Assembly (NCBI RefSeq): GCF_000744225.1
Contig: NZ_JQLN01000007.1
Span: 1,364,001 to 1,428,000, forward strand
From: Kitasatospora mediocidica KCTC 9733
Lineage (GTDB): Bacteria; Actinomycetota; Actinomycetes; Streptomycetales; Streptomycetaceae
Direction: 5' to 3'
Length of the DNA stretch: 64,000 nt
Below are positions 1-8,378 of this stretch, one piece after another (position 1 is the first letter of the stretch; each line of letters opens with the position of its first letter). The notes below the pieces were generated by a model. It did no database searches. It had not been told where the DNA came from and saw nothing but the letters and a program-made list of their open reading frames with translations. A program made the position numbers and the translations under genes.

Positions 1-275
1 ACGGGCACACCGACGACGCACCGTCGTTGCACATCACCTTCGGCGTCCAACTCCTCACCCGGCACTGGATCCTCCAGCAGCTCACCGACCAAGCCGCCGA
101 ACACCCCGAGCTGCGCGCCGCCCTTCCCCCCAACCTCAGCGCCCAGCGGGTCGAGGAACTCCTCGCGGACACCACGGACGCGCTGCTGTCCTGGCTCGAA
201 GGCCTCGACCCAGCCCGCGCCGGCGCGCCGATCCACACCAGCCAGCAGCTGGCCGTCCTCGGAGTGCCGCGCTGA
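1..275 (+). CDS. Cupin/JmjC-like protein, C-terminal fragment
   Basis: The reading frame is open from base 3 to the TGA at 273-275, so the gene starts left of the window; only about 90 C-terminal residues are visible. The segment SLHITFGV near its start resembles the end of the core strand in Cupin_4/JmjC-type (YcfD/ROXA-like) oxygenases, where a conserved His lies in a similar S-x-H-x-T-x-G context; the following helical tail (TRHWILQQLTDQA) fits the C-terminal helical region of those enzymes. If correct, it would be a Fe(II)/2-oxoglutarate-dependent hydroxylase, but the metal-binding half is not visible. The stop overlaps the presumed start of the next gene. Family assignment is an inference from a short motif. 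Confidence 0.5.
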   Translation, partial: GHTDDAPSLHITFGVQLLTRHWILQQLTDQAAEHPELRAALPPNLSAQRVEELLADTTDALLSWLEGLDPARAGAPIHTSQQLAVLGVPR

Positions 276-631
276 GGGCCGGCAGCGGCTCGTCAGCGAC
301 CTGGGGGCGACACCGCCGGACCTGCCACGGCTGTCAGGCTGCCGGCCCGCGCTTCCAGGACCACGAGACACACAAGGACTGGTGCGAGCGCTGTCTGCGC
401 AGCGTCGTCCTGGCGGAACGCTGCTCCTGGTGCAAGACAGCCAAGGCCCAACTCCGGGACCTGGACACCGGGATCGGCTGGTGCGTCGGCTGCGCCTCGG
501 ACACCGTCCACGCGGGCGACGCCATCGACCACTACCAGGAACTCACGCCGGACGCCGCCGAGTACGGACGACTGCTGGCCAATCGCTCGATCCGACGACG
601 CGACGGCGGAACGCCCCGGAACTCCCCGTGA
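272..631 (+). CDS. Cys-rich zinc-ribbon small protein with non-canonical start
   Basis: The frame ending at TGA 629-631 encodes about 119 residues with four CxxC-type pairs in order: CHGC, CERC, CSWC and CVGC. They are spaced as two zinc ribbons, followed by an acidic/aromatic segment and a basic tail. Coding-like composition and the ordered cysteines argue for a real protein. No ATG, GTG or TTG occurs in frame between about base 149 and the first Cys pair. The best-placed start is CTG at 272, which overlaps the TGA of the previous gene (CTGA), a coupled-translation geometry; a frameshift joining it to the upstream gene is the alternative. Function unknown; zinc binding is inferred from the Cys pattern. 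Confidence 0.5.
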   Translation: MRAGSGSSATWGRHRRTCHGCQAAGPRFQDHETHKDWCERCLRSVVLAERCSWCKTAKAQLRDLDTGIGWCVGCASDTVHAGDAIDHYQELTPDAAEYGRLLANRSIRRRDGGTPRNSP

Positions 632-769
632 ACCGCTCCCGCATCCCGTAGACCTAGACCCCCGCCCCGGTCGCCATCCCTGGCAGGCCAACGACCGGAG
701 CGGGTCCGCACCACCGAAGGGCCTGGCCACCGACCGGTGGCCGGTTCGCCTCAGTGAACGGAGACCAGT

Positions 770-1300
770 ATGACCACCGCGCCTGAACAGCAGCTCGACC
801 GCAGGATTCGCTCGGTCCGCGGGATGGACCTCCTGACCGCCGGCGAGTTCCAGCGAATCGCCGACACGGTCACCGGTGCCAACCCCGGCATGGAGCCGGA
901 GCTGGCCCGACGAATCGTCGCCGAGGCACTCGCCTATCTCTCCACGGTCGCTCAGGACCGCGAGGCGCAGATCGCCCCGTCGCCCGTCGTAGATGAGGGC
1001 TGGCACGCCCTGGTCCTCCACACGGAGCTGTACGCCCGGCTCTGCGACGGGCTCGGCGGCGGCTTCATCCACCACTACCCCCAGCGCCCCGAGGAGAACG
1101 GCTACGCGCTGGGCACGGTGGAACGCACCATCACGGCCATGGCAGTGCTCGGGTTCGCCGCCGACCGGGAACTCTGGGCCGGCCCCGACGATGGCGGGGT
1201 AGCAGTCACAGCCAACGTGTGGCACACGCCGGGCCCGAACTGCGGCCCGATCATCATCAACCCGCCCGGAGTCCCCCGACCCAAGTCGTCCGAGAAGTAG
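770..1300 (+). CDS. GRDP-like (glycine-rich-domain-protein-like) conserved protein
   Basis: A 176-residue soluble protein starting at ATG 770 behind a GGAGA-type ribosome binding site (753-757 region). The central motif PSPVVDEGWHALVLHT, then Y-x-x-L-C and FIHHYP, matches the V-D-x-x-W-H-x-x-x-L-x-T ... I-H-H-x-P signature of GRDP-like (DUF1399) proteins found in actinobacteria and, as repeats, in plants. The conserved His residues (HALVLHT, IHHYP) suggest a metal or ligand site, but no activity is established. The C-terminal tail (residues 145-176) is proline-rich and likely flexible. It precedes a very small gene on the same strand by about 40 bases, so they may be co-transcribed. Confidence 0.6.
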   Translation: MTTAPEQQLDRRIRSVRGMDLLTAGEFQRIADTVTGANPGMEPELARRIVAEALAYLSTVAQDREAQIAPSPVVDEGWHALVLHTELYARLCDGLGGGFIHHYPQRPEENGYALGTVERTITAMAVLGFAADRELWAGPDDGGVAVTANVWHTPGPNCGPIIINPPGVPRPKSSEK

Positions 1301-1341
1301 CGGACGGGCATACTCGACTGACCGACAGTGGAGGCAGCGCC

Positions 1342-1488
1342 ATGGAGTGGACAGACCCCAGGTACGCGAACGTGGTCGCCTGGTACCGCGAGGCCGCAGC
1401 CCGACAGGCTGAGACGCCGACTGACCCGAAAAGCGACGAAGAGGCCGAGATGGTGCGCGCGTTCCTGGTGACCCACACGAACGACTGA
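1342..1488 (+). CDS. 48-residue acidic protein, unknown function
   Basis: ATG 1342 follows a strong Shine-Dalgarno (GGAGG at 1331-1335), giving a 48-residue protein ending at TGA 1486-1488. It has an aromatic N-terminus (MEWTDPRYANVVAWYREAAA), a helix-prone middle and an acidic segment (KSDEEAEMV). There is no signal peptide or membrane segment and the family is not recognised. It lies 41 bases after the GRDP-like gene and is probably in the same transcript. The good ribosome binding site and helical composition support it as real despite its size; homology is untested. Confidence 0.5.
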   Translation: MEWTDPRYANVVAWYREAAARQAETPTDPKSDEEAEMVRAFLVTHTND

Positions 1489-1587
1489 CCCCCCTCCCAA
1501 TCTGGCGACCAGGCGCTCTCGACCGTGGACAGCGGCCGGGGGCGCCTTCGTCTGACAAGGGCCATGAGCTGGCGGCTTTCCATGATC

Positions 1588-1609
1588 ATCCGGGAGATAT
1601 CCGGGAGAT
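1588..1609. repeat. Tandem 11-bp direct repeat
   Basis: Two perfect adjacent copies of ATCCGGGAGAT in the gap between the 48-residue gene and tRNA-Val. Recombinase-binding direct repeats are common near tRNA-borne attachment sites, but nothing else here proves that role. Confidence 0.6.
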
Positions 1610-1676
1610 CAACTTCTGTAGTCGCCCCGTAGGCAGACCGAGCGGGACTGTAGGCAAATCGCAGAGACGACAACGA

Positions 1677-1706
1677 CCCAGGTCGGGATCATGCTCCTGA
1701 CCTGGG
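1677..1706 (-). terminator. Hairpin downstream of tRNA-Val
   Basis: Inverted repeat with 8-bp perfect arms CCCAGGTC (1677-1684) and GACCTGGG (1699-1706) and a 14-base loop that can pair further (GGGATCATGCTCC). It lies 28 bases past the 3' end of the minus-strand tRNA-Val, the place for a transcript-end hairpin; there is no T-run. A recombinase site is an alternative. Confidence 0.5.
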
Positions 1707-1733
1707 CCGACAGTGCCAAATGCGCTGCTCAAC

Positions 1734-1808
1734 TGGTGGGCACAGACGGTTTCGAACCGCCGACATCTGCTTTGTAAGAGCAGCGCTCTACCGCTGAGCT
1801 ATGCGCCC
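1734..1808 (-). tRNA. tRNA-Val(UAC)
   Basis: On the minus strand a complete cloverleaf can be drawn. The acceptor stem GGGCGCA pairs with TGTGCCC, allowing one G-U. The D arm is AGCTCAGCGGTAGAGC, the anticodon stem CTGCT/AGCAG holds loop CTTACAA (anticodon UAC, valine), and the T arm is GGCGGTTCGAAACCGTC. The discriminator A is followed by an encoded CCA (1734-1736). tRNA genes with encoded CCA are frequent targets of actinomycete integrative elements, which enter at the 3' end, here facing the small-gene block at 1-1490. Confidence 0.93.
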
Positions 1809-1975
1809 CAGCCGCGTGGGCGTACCCGGGGGTGGCCATGCGGTGAGAGGTAAGAATACCTGGTTCCGCCGGGGGCGTGGTGCACGGTGGTGGGGAATGT
1901 GGGGGCGCGTCGGGGGGATCGGGGGGCGATCGGCGACAATGAGGGCCGGGTCGGCGGCGGAGCAGGGAGCGCGAA

Positions 1976-3392
1976 GTGCAGGCGGGTAGCTCACGAGGGT
2001 ATGGGGCGCGGGGTGCCGTGGCGCTCGTGGCGGAGGTTGTGCTGACGCCGCTGGTGTTGGCGGGTGCGGTGGCGGCGGTGGCGTTGGCGGGGGGTGCGGC
2101 GTCGTTCTCGGGGGCGGGGCCGGGGCGGTGGCGGGCGGGGTTGGTGGCGGGGGCGCAACGACGGGCAGCGGGCGGGGGCGCTGGCGGCGCGGGATGCGGC
2201 GCAGCAGGCGTTCTACGAGCTGGACTCGGCGCAGCGTGAGGTGGAGATCGCCGTCGAGACGGTCCGGGCGGCCGAGGAGAGTGCCACCTCGCGGCAGGCG
2301 CTTGCCGACTTCCAGGGCCTGTCCGCCCGGATCGACCAGGTGAACGTGGGCTACCTGGCCGCGCTCGACGTGTGCGACCTGGACGCCCCGGAGCTGGCGC
2401 CGGGGGCGGCCGCGCAGGCTCAGCAGCGGTTGGAGCAGGCGCGCAACGAGCTGGCGGCGAAGCAGACCGAGCTGGACAACTTCCTGCGGCGCCTCCAGCC
2501 GTTGCTGGACCACGCGGAGGCCCAGCTGATCCGGGTGACCCCGGCGGTGGCGAAGGCGAAGCAGGCGCTGCTCGGGGCGAGCGGAGCGCTGGACGCGGTG
2601 CGGGCGGCGGGGCTGCGGGCGGACGATCTGGCGGCCCGGCTGGCCGAGCTCGCGCCGGAGCTGACCAAGCTCAACGAGGGGGCGGCCCGGCACGGTGTGG
2701 CGGCGACCCTCGCGCGGGCCGAGGAGGTGGCCCGCAAGGCCGACGCGCTGCGCGTGGAGTCGGAACAACTCCCGGAGCGGGCGCGGGAGATCGACCGCCG
2801 GGTGGCCAGCCTGCGGACCCGGATCCAGGCACTGGAGACCAAGGCCGGATCGGTGGAGCCGACGCTGAGCGAGCTGCGCCGGCGCTTCTCGGCCGCCTGT
2901 TGGCAGGACCTGCAGCGGGTGCCGCAGCAGACCGCCGAGGCGGTGCGGACGGCACAGGCCAGGCTGACCGAGGCGGCGAAGGCACGGGACGAGCAGCGCT
3001 GGCCGGACGCCACGGCGGTGATCGGCACGGTGCGGGCGCTGCTGGAGACCGCGGACGGTTCGGTGGCGGCGGTGGCCGACCGGCTGCGGCGGCTGAACGA
3101 GGTGGAGCGCGACGCGCAGCAGGAGATCCAGCACGCCCGGTTCGCGGTGCGCGACGCCCAGCGGCTGGCGATGGCGGGGCGCCAGACGCCGGATCCCCGG
3201 CACGCGGGGCCGCTGGACGCCGCGGTCGGACGGCTGGACCGGGCGGTGGCCTCGTTGGAGGCGGCGGGACGGCACCCGGACTACTGGCAGTTCCTGACCG
3301 AGCTGGACGCCGTCCGGGCGACCGCCGCTCAGGTGGTGGCGCTGATCCGCGGCGATCTCGGCGGCAGCCACGCCGGACCGACGCCGCGCTGA
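1976..3392 (+). CDS. Membrane-anchored coiled-coil protein, apparently frameshifted near the N-terminus
   Basis: The body (from about base 2175 to TGA 3390-3392) encodes a roughly 400-residue Ala/Glu/Arg-rich helical protein with long heptad-like stretches (for example AQQRLEQARNELAAKQ), ending with LRGD-like and Pro-rich residues. The open frame of the body begins at GTG 2064 with an implausible Arg/Trp/Gly-rich stretch. A different frame starts at GTG 1976 behind GGGAG and encodes a good single membrane helix (VLTPLVLAGAVAAVALAG). A one-base phase change in the G-rich run around 2110-2170 would join them into a membrane-anchored coiled-coil protein, the usual form of such Streptomyces proteins. 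No enzymatic motif is visible. The start and the frameshift are inference; the body is well supported. Confidence 0.7.
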
Positions 3393-3471
3393 GCCGACAA
3401 GTGGGGACGGGGCCGCGCTGAGCGGCAGCCACGCCGGACCGACGCCGCGCTGAGCCGACAGGTGGGGACGG
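3361..3471. repeat. 50-bp direct repeat spanning a stop codon
   Basis: Bases 3361-3410 recur at 3422-3471 with one mismatch, offset by 61 bases. The unit contains the last codons and TGA stop of the coiled-coil gene, so the 3' end of the gene has been duplicated into the spacer before the FmdB gene. Confidence 0.95.
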
Positions 3472-3496
3472 CGGCGGGACTGGGTACGCTGCGGGC

Positions 3497-3712
3497 ATGC
3501 CTCGATACGACTTCCGCTGCCGCTCCTGCGGCGCCACGTTCGAACTGCGCCGCACCATGGCCCAGGCCAACGACCCCGCCGTCTGCCCCGAGGGGCACCC
3601 GGACACCGTCAAGCTGCTCTCCACCGTCGCCGTGACGGGGGCGGCCGGCGCGGGCGCCGCCCCGCAGGCGGCCTCGGGCGGAGGCTGCTGCGGCGGCGGC
3701 TGCTGCGGCTGA
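3497..3712 (+). CDS. FmdB-family zinc-ribbon protein
   Basis: A 71-residue protein starting MPRYDFRCRSCGATFELR, the classic N-terminus of the FmdB/CxxC_CXXC_SSSS regulatory-protein family. CRSC provides the first zinc pair and a Cys plus His (VCPEGH) the second. The C-terminus is Ala/Gly-rich and ends with GGCCGGGCCG, four extra cysteines common in actinobacterial members. The family was named for a regulator of formamidase/amidase genes, but most members have no tested role. It stands alone on the plus strand and converges with the HAD gene just 1 base away. Confidence 0.88.
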   Translation: MPRYDFRCRSCGATFELRRTMAQANDPAVCPEGHPDTVKLLSTVAVTGAAGAGAAPQAASGGGCCGGGCCG

Positions 3713-3713
3713 C

Positions 3714-4562
3714 CTACCGGGCCGTGTCCGAGCCCTCCCGGACGCGGGCGAGGAACGAGCGCACGATCTCCTCGCCCGCCGCCACGCCGGTCTGGCTCAG
3801 CGCGGTGACCTTCGGCCCGGTCCAGCCGCTGTCGGCGAGTTCGCCGTGGCCGGGCCGCCAGCCCTCGTCGGCCGCGAGCAGCAGGTCGGCGTCGAGCAGC
3901 GAGTCGCCGGCGGCCAGCACCGAGGTCGCACCCACCCGGCGGACCACCTCCGCCAGAGCCGCGCTCTTGGTCAGCGCGGCCGGCACGGCGTACACCTTGC
4001 GGCCCTGGAGGGAGACCGTCCAGCCGCGCTCGGCGCACCAGCCGGTCAGCTCGGCGAGCCAGCCGTCCGGCAACTGCCCGCGCTCGACGACCAGGTAGGC
4101 GAACAGGTCCTCGGCGACCCGGCGCTTCAGCGTCCACTCCGGGTCGGCGCAGCGGGCCAGCCGGTCGACGACCTCACCGAGCGGGACGCCGGTCGCGGCG
4201 AGCCGCGTCCGGACCTGGGCGTCCCACGCCGGGTCGGCCGCGCCGTCGACCAGCAGCCGCCCGCCGTTGGCGCAGATCGCGTACGGCGGTCGCCAACCGT
4301 TCACCGGGCCGGGAAGGTTGACGCGCTCGTACTGGACGCGGGTGCGGGTGGTGACGGGGACGAAGACCGCCTCCCGGACCAGCTCCACCAGCATTCGGGC
4401 GGCTCGCTCGGTCATGAACGAGAGCGGCTTGGCGTCGTGCACCTCCACCGAGAGCAGCCGGGGGGCGAGGCGGTCGGGGCCGGACAGCGCCAGCGCCCGC
4501 CCGGAGTAGATCAGCGTACGGTCCAAGTCGCTTGCGACCAAGGTGTTCTGATGAACAGCCAT
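3714..4562 (-). CDS. HAD-superfamily hydrolase of the ter metabolite operon
   Basis: A 282-residue protein with HAD motif I (DLDRTLIY, residues 12-19), motif II-like VTTRT near 70, a cap region in the middle and motif IV (GDSLLDADLLLAAD, about 218-231). It is a COF/MPP-type phosphatase fold expected to dephosphorylate a sugar or nucleotide phosphate. Its ATG (4560-4562) overlaps the TGA of the preceding PRTase-StiP gene by one base, so the two are translationally coupled. HAD, phosphoribosyltransferase, TRSP, StiP and HpcH/HpaI lyase genes form a predicted biosynthetic module recurrently linked to TerD/TerC genes; the substrate is unknown. Confidence 0.85.
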   Translation of the reverse strand: MAVHQNTLVASDLDRTLIYSGRALALSGPDRLAPRLLSVEVHDAKPLSFMTERAARMLVELVREAVFVPVTTRTRVQYERVNLPGPVNGWRPPYAICANGGRLLVDGAADPAWDAQVRTRLAATGVPLGEVVDRLARCADPEWTLKRRVAEDLFAYLVVERGQLPDGWLAELTGWCAERGWTVSLQGRKVYAVPAALTKSAALAEVVRRVGATSVLAAGDSLLDADLLLAADEGWRPGHGELADSGWTGPKVTALSQTGVAAGEEIVRSFLARVREGSDTAR

Positions 4563-7156
4563 CAGACGGCCTGCCCGTGCTCACCGACGACACCGCGGCT
4601 GTAGCGGGGGTGGATCAGGCCGACGCAGGAGTACGGCAGATCGTCCACCTCCTCCACGGGCACGCCGCGTTGGGCGGCCAACAGGCGGACGTGGTCCAGG
4701 TCGCTGCCCGCTCCGCGCCGGGCCAGCACGCGCCAGGGCACCCGTCGCAACATCACCCTGGTGGTCTCGCCGACTCCGGGCTTGACCAGGTTCACGTTGT
4801 CGATGCCGTACTCGGTGCTGATCCGCTCCACTGCCGCCCAACCCTCCCAACTCGGCGTGCGGTCCTCGGCGGTGAGCAACAGGGCGGCCGTGGCCGCCTC
4901 CTCGCGCACGGCCTCGAAGTGGTCGGCGACGGTGTCCAGGAACGCGTTCGAGACGTCCGCCCCGGCCAACTCGCCGTAGTGCTTGGCGCCGTGGAAGTCG
5001 TCCGGCCCGATCAGGTCGTCACGCAGCACGGTGCGCGAAACGAGCCCCGAGACCGTGGAGTTGAGGCAGGCCGACGGAATCAGGAAGTCGTCGCGGGTGC
5101 CGTACGTCCGCACGCAGCGGGCCGGGTCGGCGAGCACGGCGAGTTCAAAGTCGAACGGGGTGCCCTCCAGCGCGGCCGCCAGCTCCCGGGTGATCGCGCC
5201 CTTGCCCGTCCAGCCGTCCACGAAGACCACGCCGGCCGGGTCGTGGTGGGAGGCCAGGTAGCGCAGCGCGACCGGGTCGATGCCCCGGCCCCGGACGATC
5301 GAGACGGCGTAGTGCGGCACCTCGATCCGGTGCGTGGCGGCGAGCCAGCGGCGCAGCAGGATGCCGACCGGCGTGCCGGCCCGGGCCAGCGAGGCGAGAA
5401 CCAGTTGCTGCCCGACACCCGCCCCCCGCTCGCGCACCAGCGTCTCGGCGACCGTGCCGACGGCCAGCGCGATCCGCCGGGCCGAGCCGCGCAGCGCCTG
5501 GTGGAAGAGCTCCTGGTACTCGGGGCTCGGCTGGTACTCGACGGGCAGCGACTCGGCGTAGTGGGCGCCGCCGGACTGGACGGCCTCCTCGCGCTCCTCG
5601 ACAGGCGCCTCCAGGGCCACCTCCGAGAGGTCGGTCAGCAGCCAGCCGACCTCCTCGGAGGCGTACGAGGAGAAGGCCGGGCCGTGCAGCGGCCTCGGCA
5701 GGGTCGGAAGGTCGGTCGTGGACATCGGCAGGCTCACCTTCGAGGGTGCACTCGGCAGCAGTCGGGAAGGGGATGTGGGCGGGAGGGTGGGACGGAAGGA
5801 GGCCGGCAGGGCCCCACCCGGGACGTGCGACGGGAGCACCGCCAGCACCACCCGGTCGGTCACCTCGCGCAACTGTGCGCTCAGCCCGGCGAGTTCGGGG
5901 GTGTCGGCCGGGCCGTCGAGGACGAGGACGATCGCGTCGAAGCGCCGGGTCCGGTCGCGGCCGGGCGCGACGTTGTAGGCGTACCGCCGGCCCGGGCCGT
6001 CCGCCGGGCCGTCGTGGGCGGGGAAGCTCAGCCGGGTCCGGATCGCGTAGCCGGGGTCGTCCACGGCCAGGACCGGCGAACGGGTGGTGGTGGAGTACCT
6101 GACCTCGGCGGACTCCCCCAACTCCCCGGCCAGCGCGTCGGCCAGCCGCAGCGGGACGTACATCAGCTCCTCGAAGCCGAGCACCAGCACCCGCCGTTCG
6201 CCGCCGCGCAGGGCGCCGGCCAGCCGGGTGGCCAGCCCGGGCAGGACGGCCGCCAGCGCGGCCGCGTGGCCGGGCGTGAAGCCGTGCCGACCGCCGTCCG
6301 GCAGCCCGGCCGGCCAGGGCAGCTCGACGCGGACCAGATCACCGACCGGCCCGGACGTGGCGCCGGCGGAGCCGTCCACCGCGGCGCCCCCCGCCGCAAC
6401 GGATACCCCGGCAGACGCTCCCGCGGAGACCTCGGCGACCAGCTGCCGCGCCCGCTCCAACGTCCCCTCCGGCAGCCGCACCCGGCCCTCGGCCAGCGCG
6501 ACGGCGTCCACCCGCGCGCCGAGCGAGGCGGCGAACGCGGCCAGCGCGGCCCGGTCCTCGTCCCCGCGCAGGTCCACCAGCGAGGCGATCACGTACCGTT
6601 CGCGCGGGCGGTGCCGGTGCAGCGCGGCGATGGTGTTCAGGACCGTGCGCCCGGTGGACAGTTCGTCGTCGACCAGGATCAACGGGCCGTCACCGAAGAG
6701 GAGTTCGGGGTCGGATGGCAGCAACAGGTGCGCGGTGGCGTGCGAGTGCTCCTCCTCGAAACCGGCCGCCTGGGCCACCCCGGGCACCGGCCGCCGGGTG
6801 GAGTGCAGGTAGTCGGCCCCCAGGACGTCGGCGACACAGTGGCCGAGCCCGGTCGCGGTCTCGGCGTACCCGAGCACCACGGCCCCGCCCACCCCGTCGC
6901 CACCTACCCCGTCGCCGCCCACCCCGTCGCCGCCGAGCACGGCACGCACCAGCTCACCCAGCCGCCGGCCCGCGCCGTAGACCACGGCGGGCCGCTGCGG
7001 CACGTGCTTGCCCAGGACCTGGGAGACCAGCAGGTGGGCCCGCTTGGCGTTCTCGCGGACGGCGAGCCCGAGCAGGTCGGGGAGTTCGGGCGAACCGGTC
7101 AGGCCGATGCCCAGCCGGTCGGTGACCCACTGGCCGCTCCAGGCGGTCTCTTCCAT
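4562..7156 (-). CDS. PRTase-TRSP-StiP fusion protein of the ter island
   Basis: An 864-residue product combining two proteins usually encoded separately. Residues 20-240 are a phosphoribosyltransferase with the PRPP-binding loop LILVDDELSTGRT at 159-171. Residues 290-445 match the TRSP domain that follows such PRTases. Residues 478-864 are a StiP-type (predicted cysteine protease-like) protein with Cys697 in PSACLNSTVSGL and acidic/basic residues around FVDGWTGKGAI. The linker (445-478) is Pro/Ser-rich and contains Met478 (codon 5723-5725) preceded by GAAGGTGAG, so the StiP half might also be translated alone. Residues 75-91 are three GGDGV repeats. The start ATG 7156 follows GAGGAAG. The pathway is a predicted PRPP-dependent metabolite synthesis or degradation; no product is known. 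Confidence 0.85.
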   Translation of the reverse strand: MEETAWSGQWVTDRLGIGLTGSPELPDLLGLAVRENAKRAHLLVSQVLGKHVPQRPAVVYGAGRRLGELVRAVLGGDGVGGDGVGGDGVGGAVVLGYAETATGLGHCVADVLGADYLHSTRRPVPGVAQAAGFEEEHSHATAHLLLPSDPELLFGDGPLILVDDELSTGRTVLNTIAALHRHRPRERYVIASLVDLRGDEDRAALAAFAASLGARVDAVALAEGRVRLPEGTLERARQLVAEVSAGASAGVSVAAGGAAVDGSAGATSGPVGDLVRVELPWPAGLPDGGRHGFTPGHAAALAAVLPGLATRLAGALRGGERRVLVLGFEELMYVPLRLADALAGELGESAEVRYSTTTRSPVLAVDDPGYAIRTRLSFPAHDGPADGPGRRYAYNVAPGRDRTRRFDAIVLVLDGPADTPELAGLSAQLREVTDRVVLAVLPSHVPGGALPASFRPTLPPTSPSRLLPSAPSKVSLPMSTTDLPTLPRPLHGPAFSSYASEEVGWLLTDLSEVALEAPVEEREEAVQSGGAHYAESLPVEYQPSPEYQELFHQALRGSARRIALAVGTVAETLVRERGAGVGQQLVLASLARAGTPVGILLRRWLAATHRIEVPHYAVSIVRGRGIDPVALRYLASHHDPAGVVFVDGWTGKGAITRELAAALEGTPFDFELAVLADPARCVRTYGTRDDFLIPSACLNSTVSGLVSRTVLRDDLIGPDDFHGAKHYGELAGADVSNAFLDTVADHFEAVREEAATAALLLTAEDRTPSWEGWAAVERISTEYGIDNVNLVKPGVGETTRVMLRRVPWRVLARRGAGSDLDHVRLLAAQRGVPVEEVDDLPYSCVGLIHPRYSRGVVGEHGQAV

Positions 7157-7211
7157 CGTGCTGCTTCCTCTTGCTTTGGTTGAGCCAGGGTTGACCGAGC
7201 CGACGAGCGCG

Positions 7212-8378
7212 CTACCCGCAGACCCCGGCCGACAGCAGGTCGGCGAACGTCACGTCCTCGCGGGCCACACCGAACACCTCCGCCCGCCGCATCACCCGCT
7301 CGGCCCAGGCCCGGTGCGGCTTGGCCTCGTTCATCTTGTTGGTGTAGGCCGATCTCAGCACCCCGCCACCCGCCCGCTCCGGACGCAGGATGTCGCCCGC
7401 GTCGCAGTATTCCTCGTGCGTCACGACGGAGAGCGCGTGCACGGCCGGCACATGGCTGGGGTGGATGCAGGTCTTGCCCAACAGGCCGTTGGCCCTGTCG
7501 AGTTCGACCTCCCGGATGAGTCCGTCGAGGTCGTGCTCGATCAGTCGGCGGCGCACCTCGTCACGCGGCGGGGAGGCGCTGGAGAACGGGGTGCGGCGCA
7601 GCTGCGGCTTGAACATCCGCTCCTGGACCGGGAAGTACTCCCAGACCGGCCCGGTGACGGTGTATCCGGTGCCGTCCGCCCGGCCCAGCACGTTGACCAC
7701 GTCGCCGATCACCGCGGCCACCAGGGCGACGTCGTACGCGGTCAGGTCGGCCGAGCGGCGCAGGCCGTACGCCGAGCAGAGGTCGGTCACCCCGAGCCGG
7801 ACGGCCAGGATCCGGTTGCGGTACTTGGCGAGCAGGTCCGCCGTGCCGAACAGCTGAGCGCGCCGCGTCTCCAGGTGGGCGAGCTCGGGAGACTCCAGGA
7901 CGGGCATCGCGAACAGCCGCCGTCCGCACGCGGCTTCGGCCGCGGTGAGCTCCTCCAGGAACTCCCCGCCGCTCTCCTCGGTGAACTTGGGCAGGACGAA
8001 GCCGCTGAGCAGGCCGGCGGCCGGGCCCAGCCGCCGGACCAGGTCGGTGATCTGCCGGGGCGCGCGCACCCGCACGAAGAGCAGCGGGAGCGCGGCGGGG
8101 TCGGTCAGGCCGCCGAGCTGCTCGACCAGGTTCCGTTCGGCGGCCTCGACCTCCTCGTCACCGATCGCGTCCTCCAGGCAGAGCACCATGGAGACCACAC
8201 CGCGGGCGGCCTGCTTGCGGATGTCGTCGGCCAACGACGGCCGGGTGGCGGGGCTGTAGAGCGTGGCGCCCAGCGCGGTGGAAAGCGTGTCGGCCGCGCT
8301 GTGGCGGTCGAACGACGCGGGCTCCGTGAGGAAGAGCCGGCGGCGGATTTCCTTACCGAGGTGGCCGAAATGGCGCAA
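7212..8378 (-). CDS. HpcH/HpaI aldolase / citrate-lyase-beta-like protein of the ter operon
   Basis: 388 residues from TTG 8378, chosen because GGGAG lies six bases upstream and the protein then begins MRHFGHLGKEIRRRLF, as in related ter-linked lyases; longer frames upstream are non-coding in character. It has an HpcH/HpaI TIM-barrel with VLCLEDAI (acidic metal/phosphate site), FVRVRAP, FVLPKF, PVLESPE and the C-terminal CIHPSHVPAVH motif typical of CitE-like carbon-carbon lyases. It is predicted to cleave or condense an acyl-CoA-like or oxo-acid substrate. It is first in a three-gene minus-strand operon (55-base gap to the PRTase fusion) and divergent from a TerD gene. Confidence 0.85.
   Translation of the reverse strand: MRHFGHLGKEIRRRLFLTEPASFDRHSAADTLSTALGATLYSPATRPSLADDIRKQAARGVVSMVLCLEDAIGDEEVEAAERNLVEQLGGLTDPAALPLLFVRVRAPRQITDLVRRLGPAAGLLSGFVLPKFTEESGGEFLEELTAAEAACGRRLFAMPVLESPELAHLETRRAQLFGTADLLAKYRNRILAVRLGVTDLCSAYGLRRSADLTAYDVALVAAVIGDVVNVLGRADGTGYTVTGPVWEYFPVQERMFKPQLRRTPFSSASPPRDEVRRRLIEHDLDGLIREVELDRANGLLGKTCIHPSHVPAVHALSVVTHEEYCDAGDILRPERAGGGVLRSAYTNKMNEAKPHRAWAERVMRRAEVFGVAREDVTFADLLSAGVCG

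Noticed and set aside
4532..7183. Plus-strand frame over the PRTase-StiP gene
   Set aside because: Mirror image of the real gene with atypical residue use.
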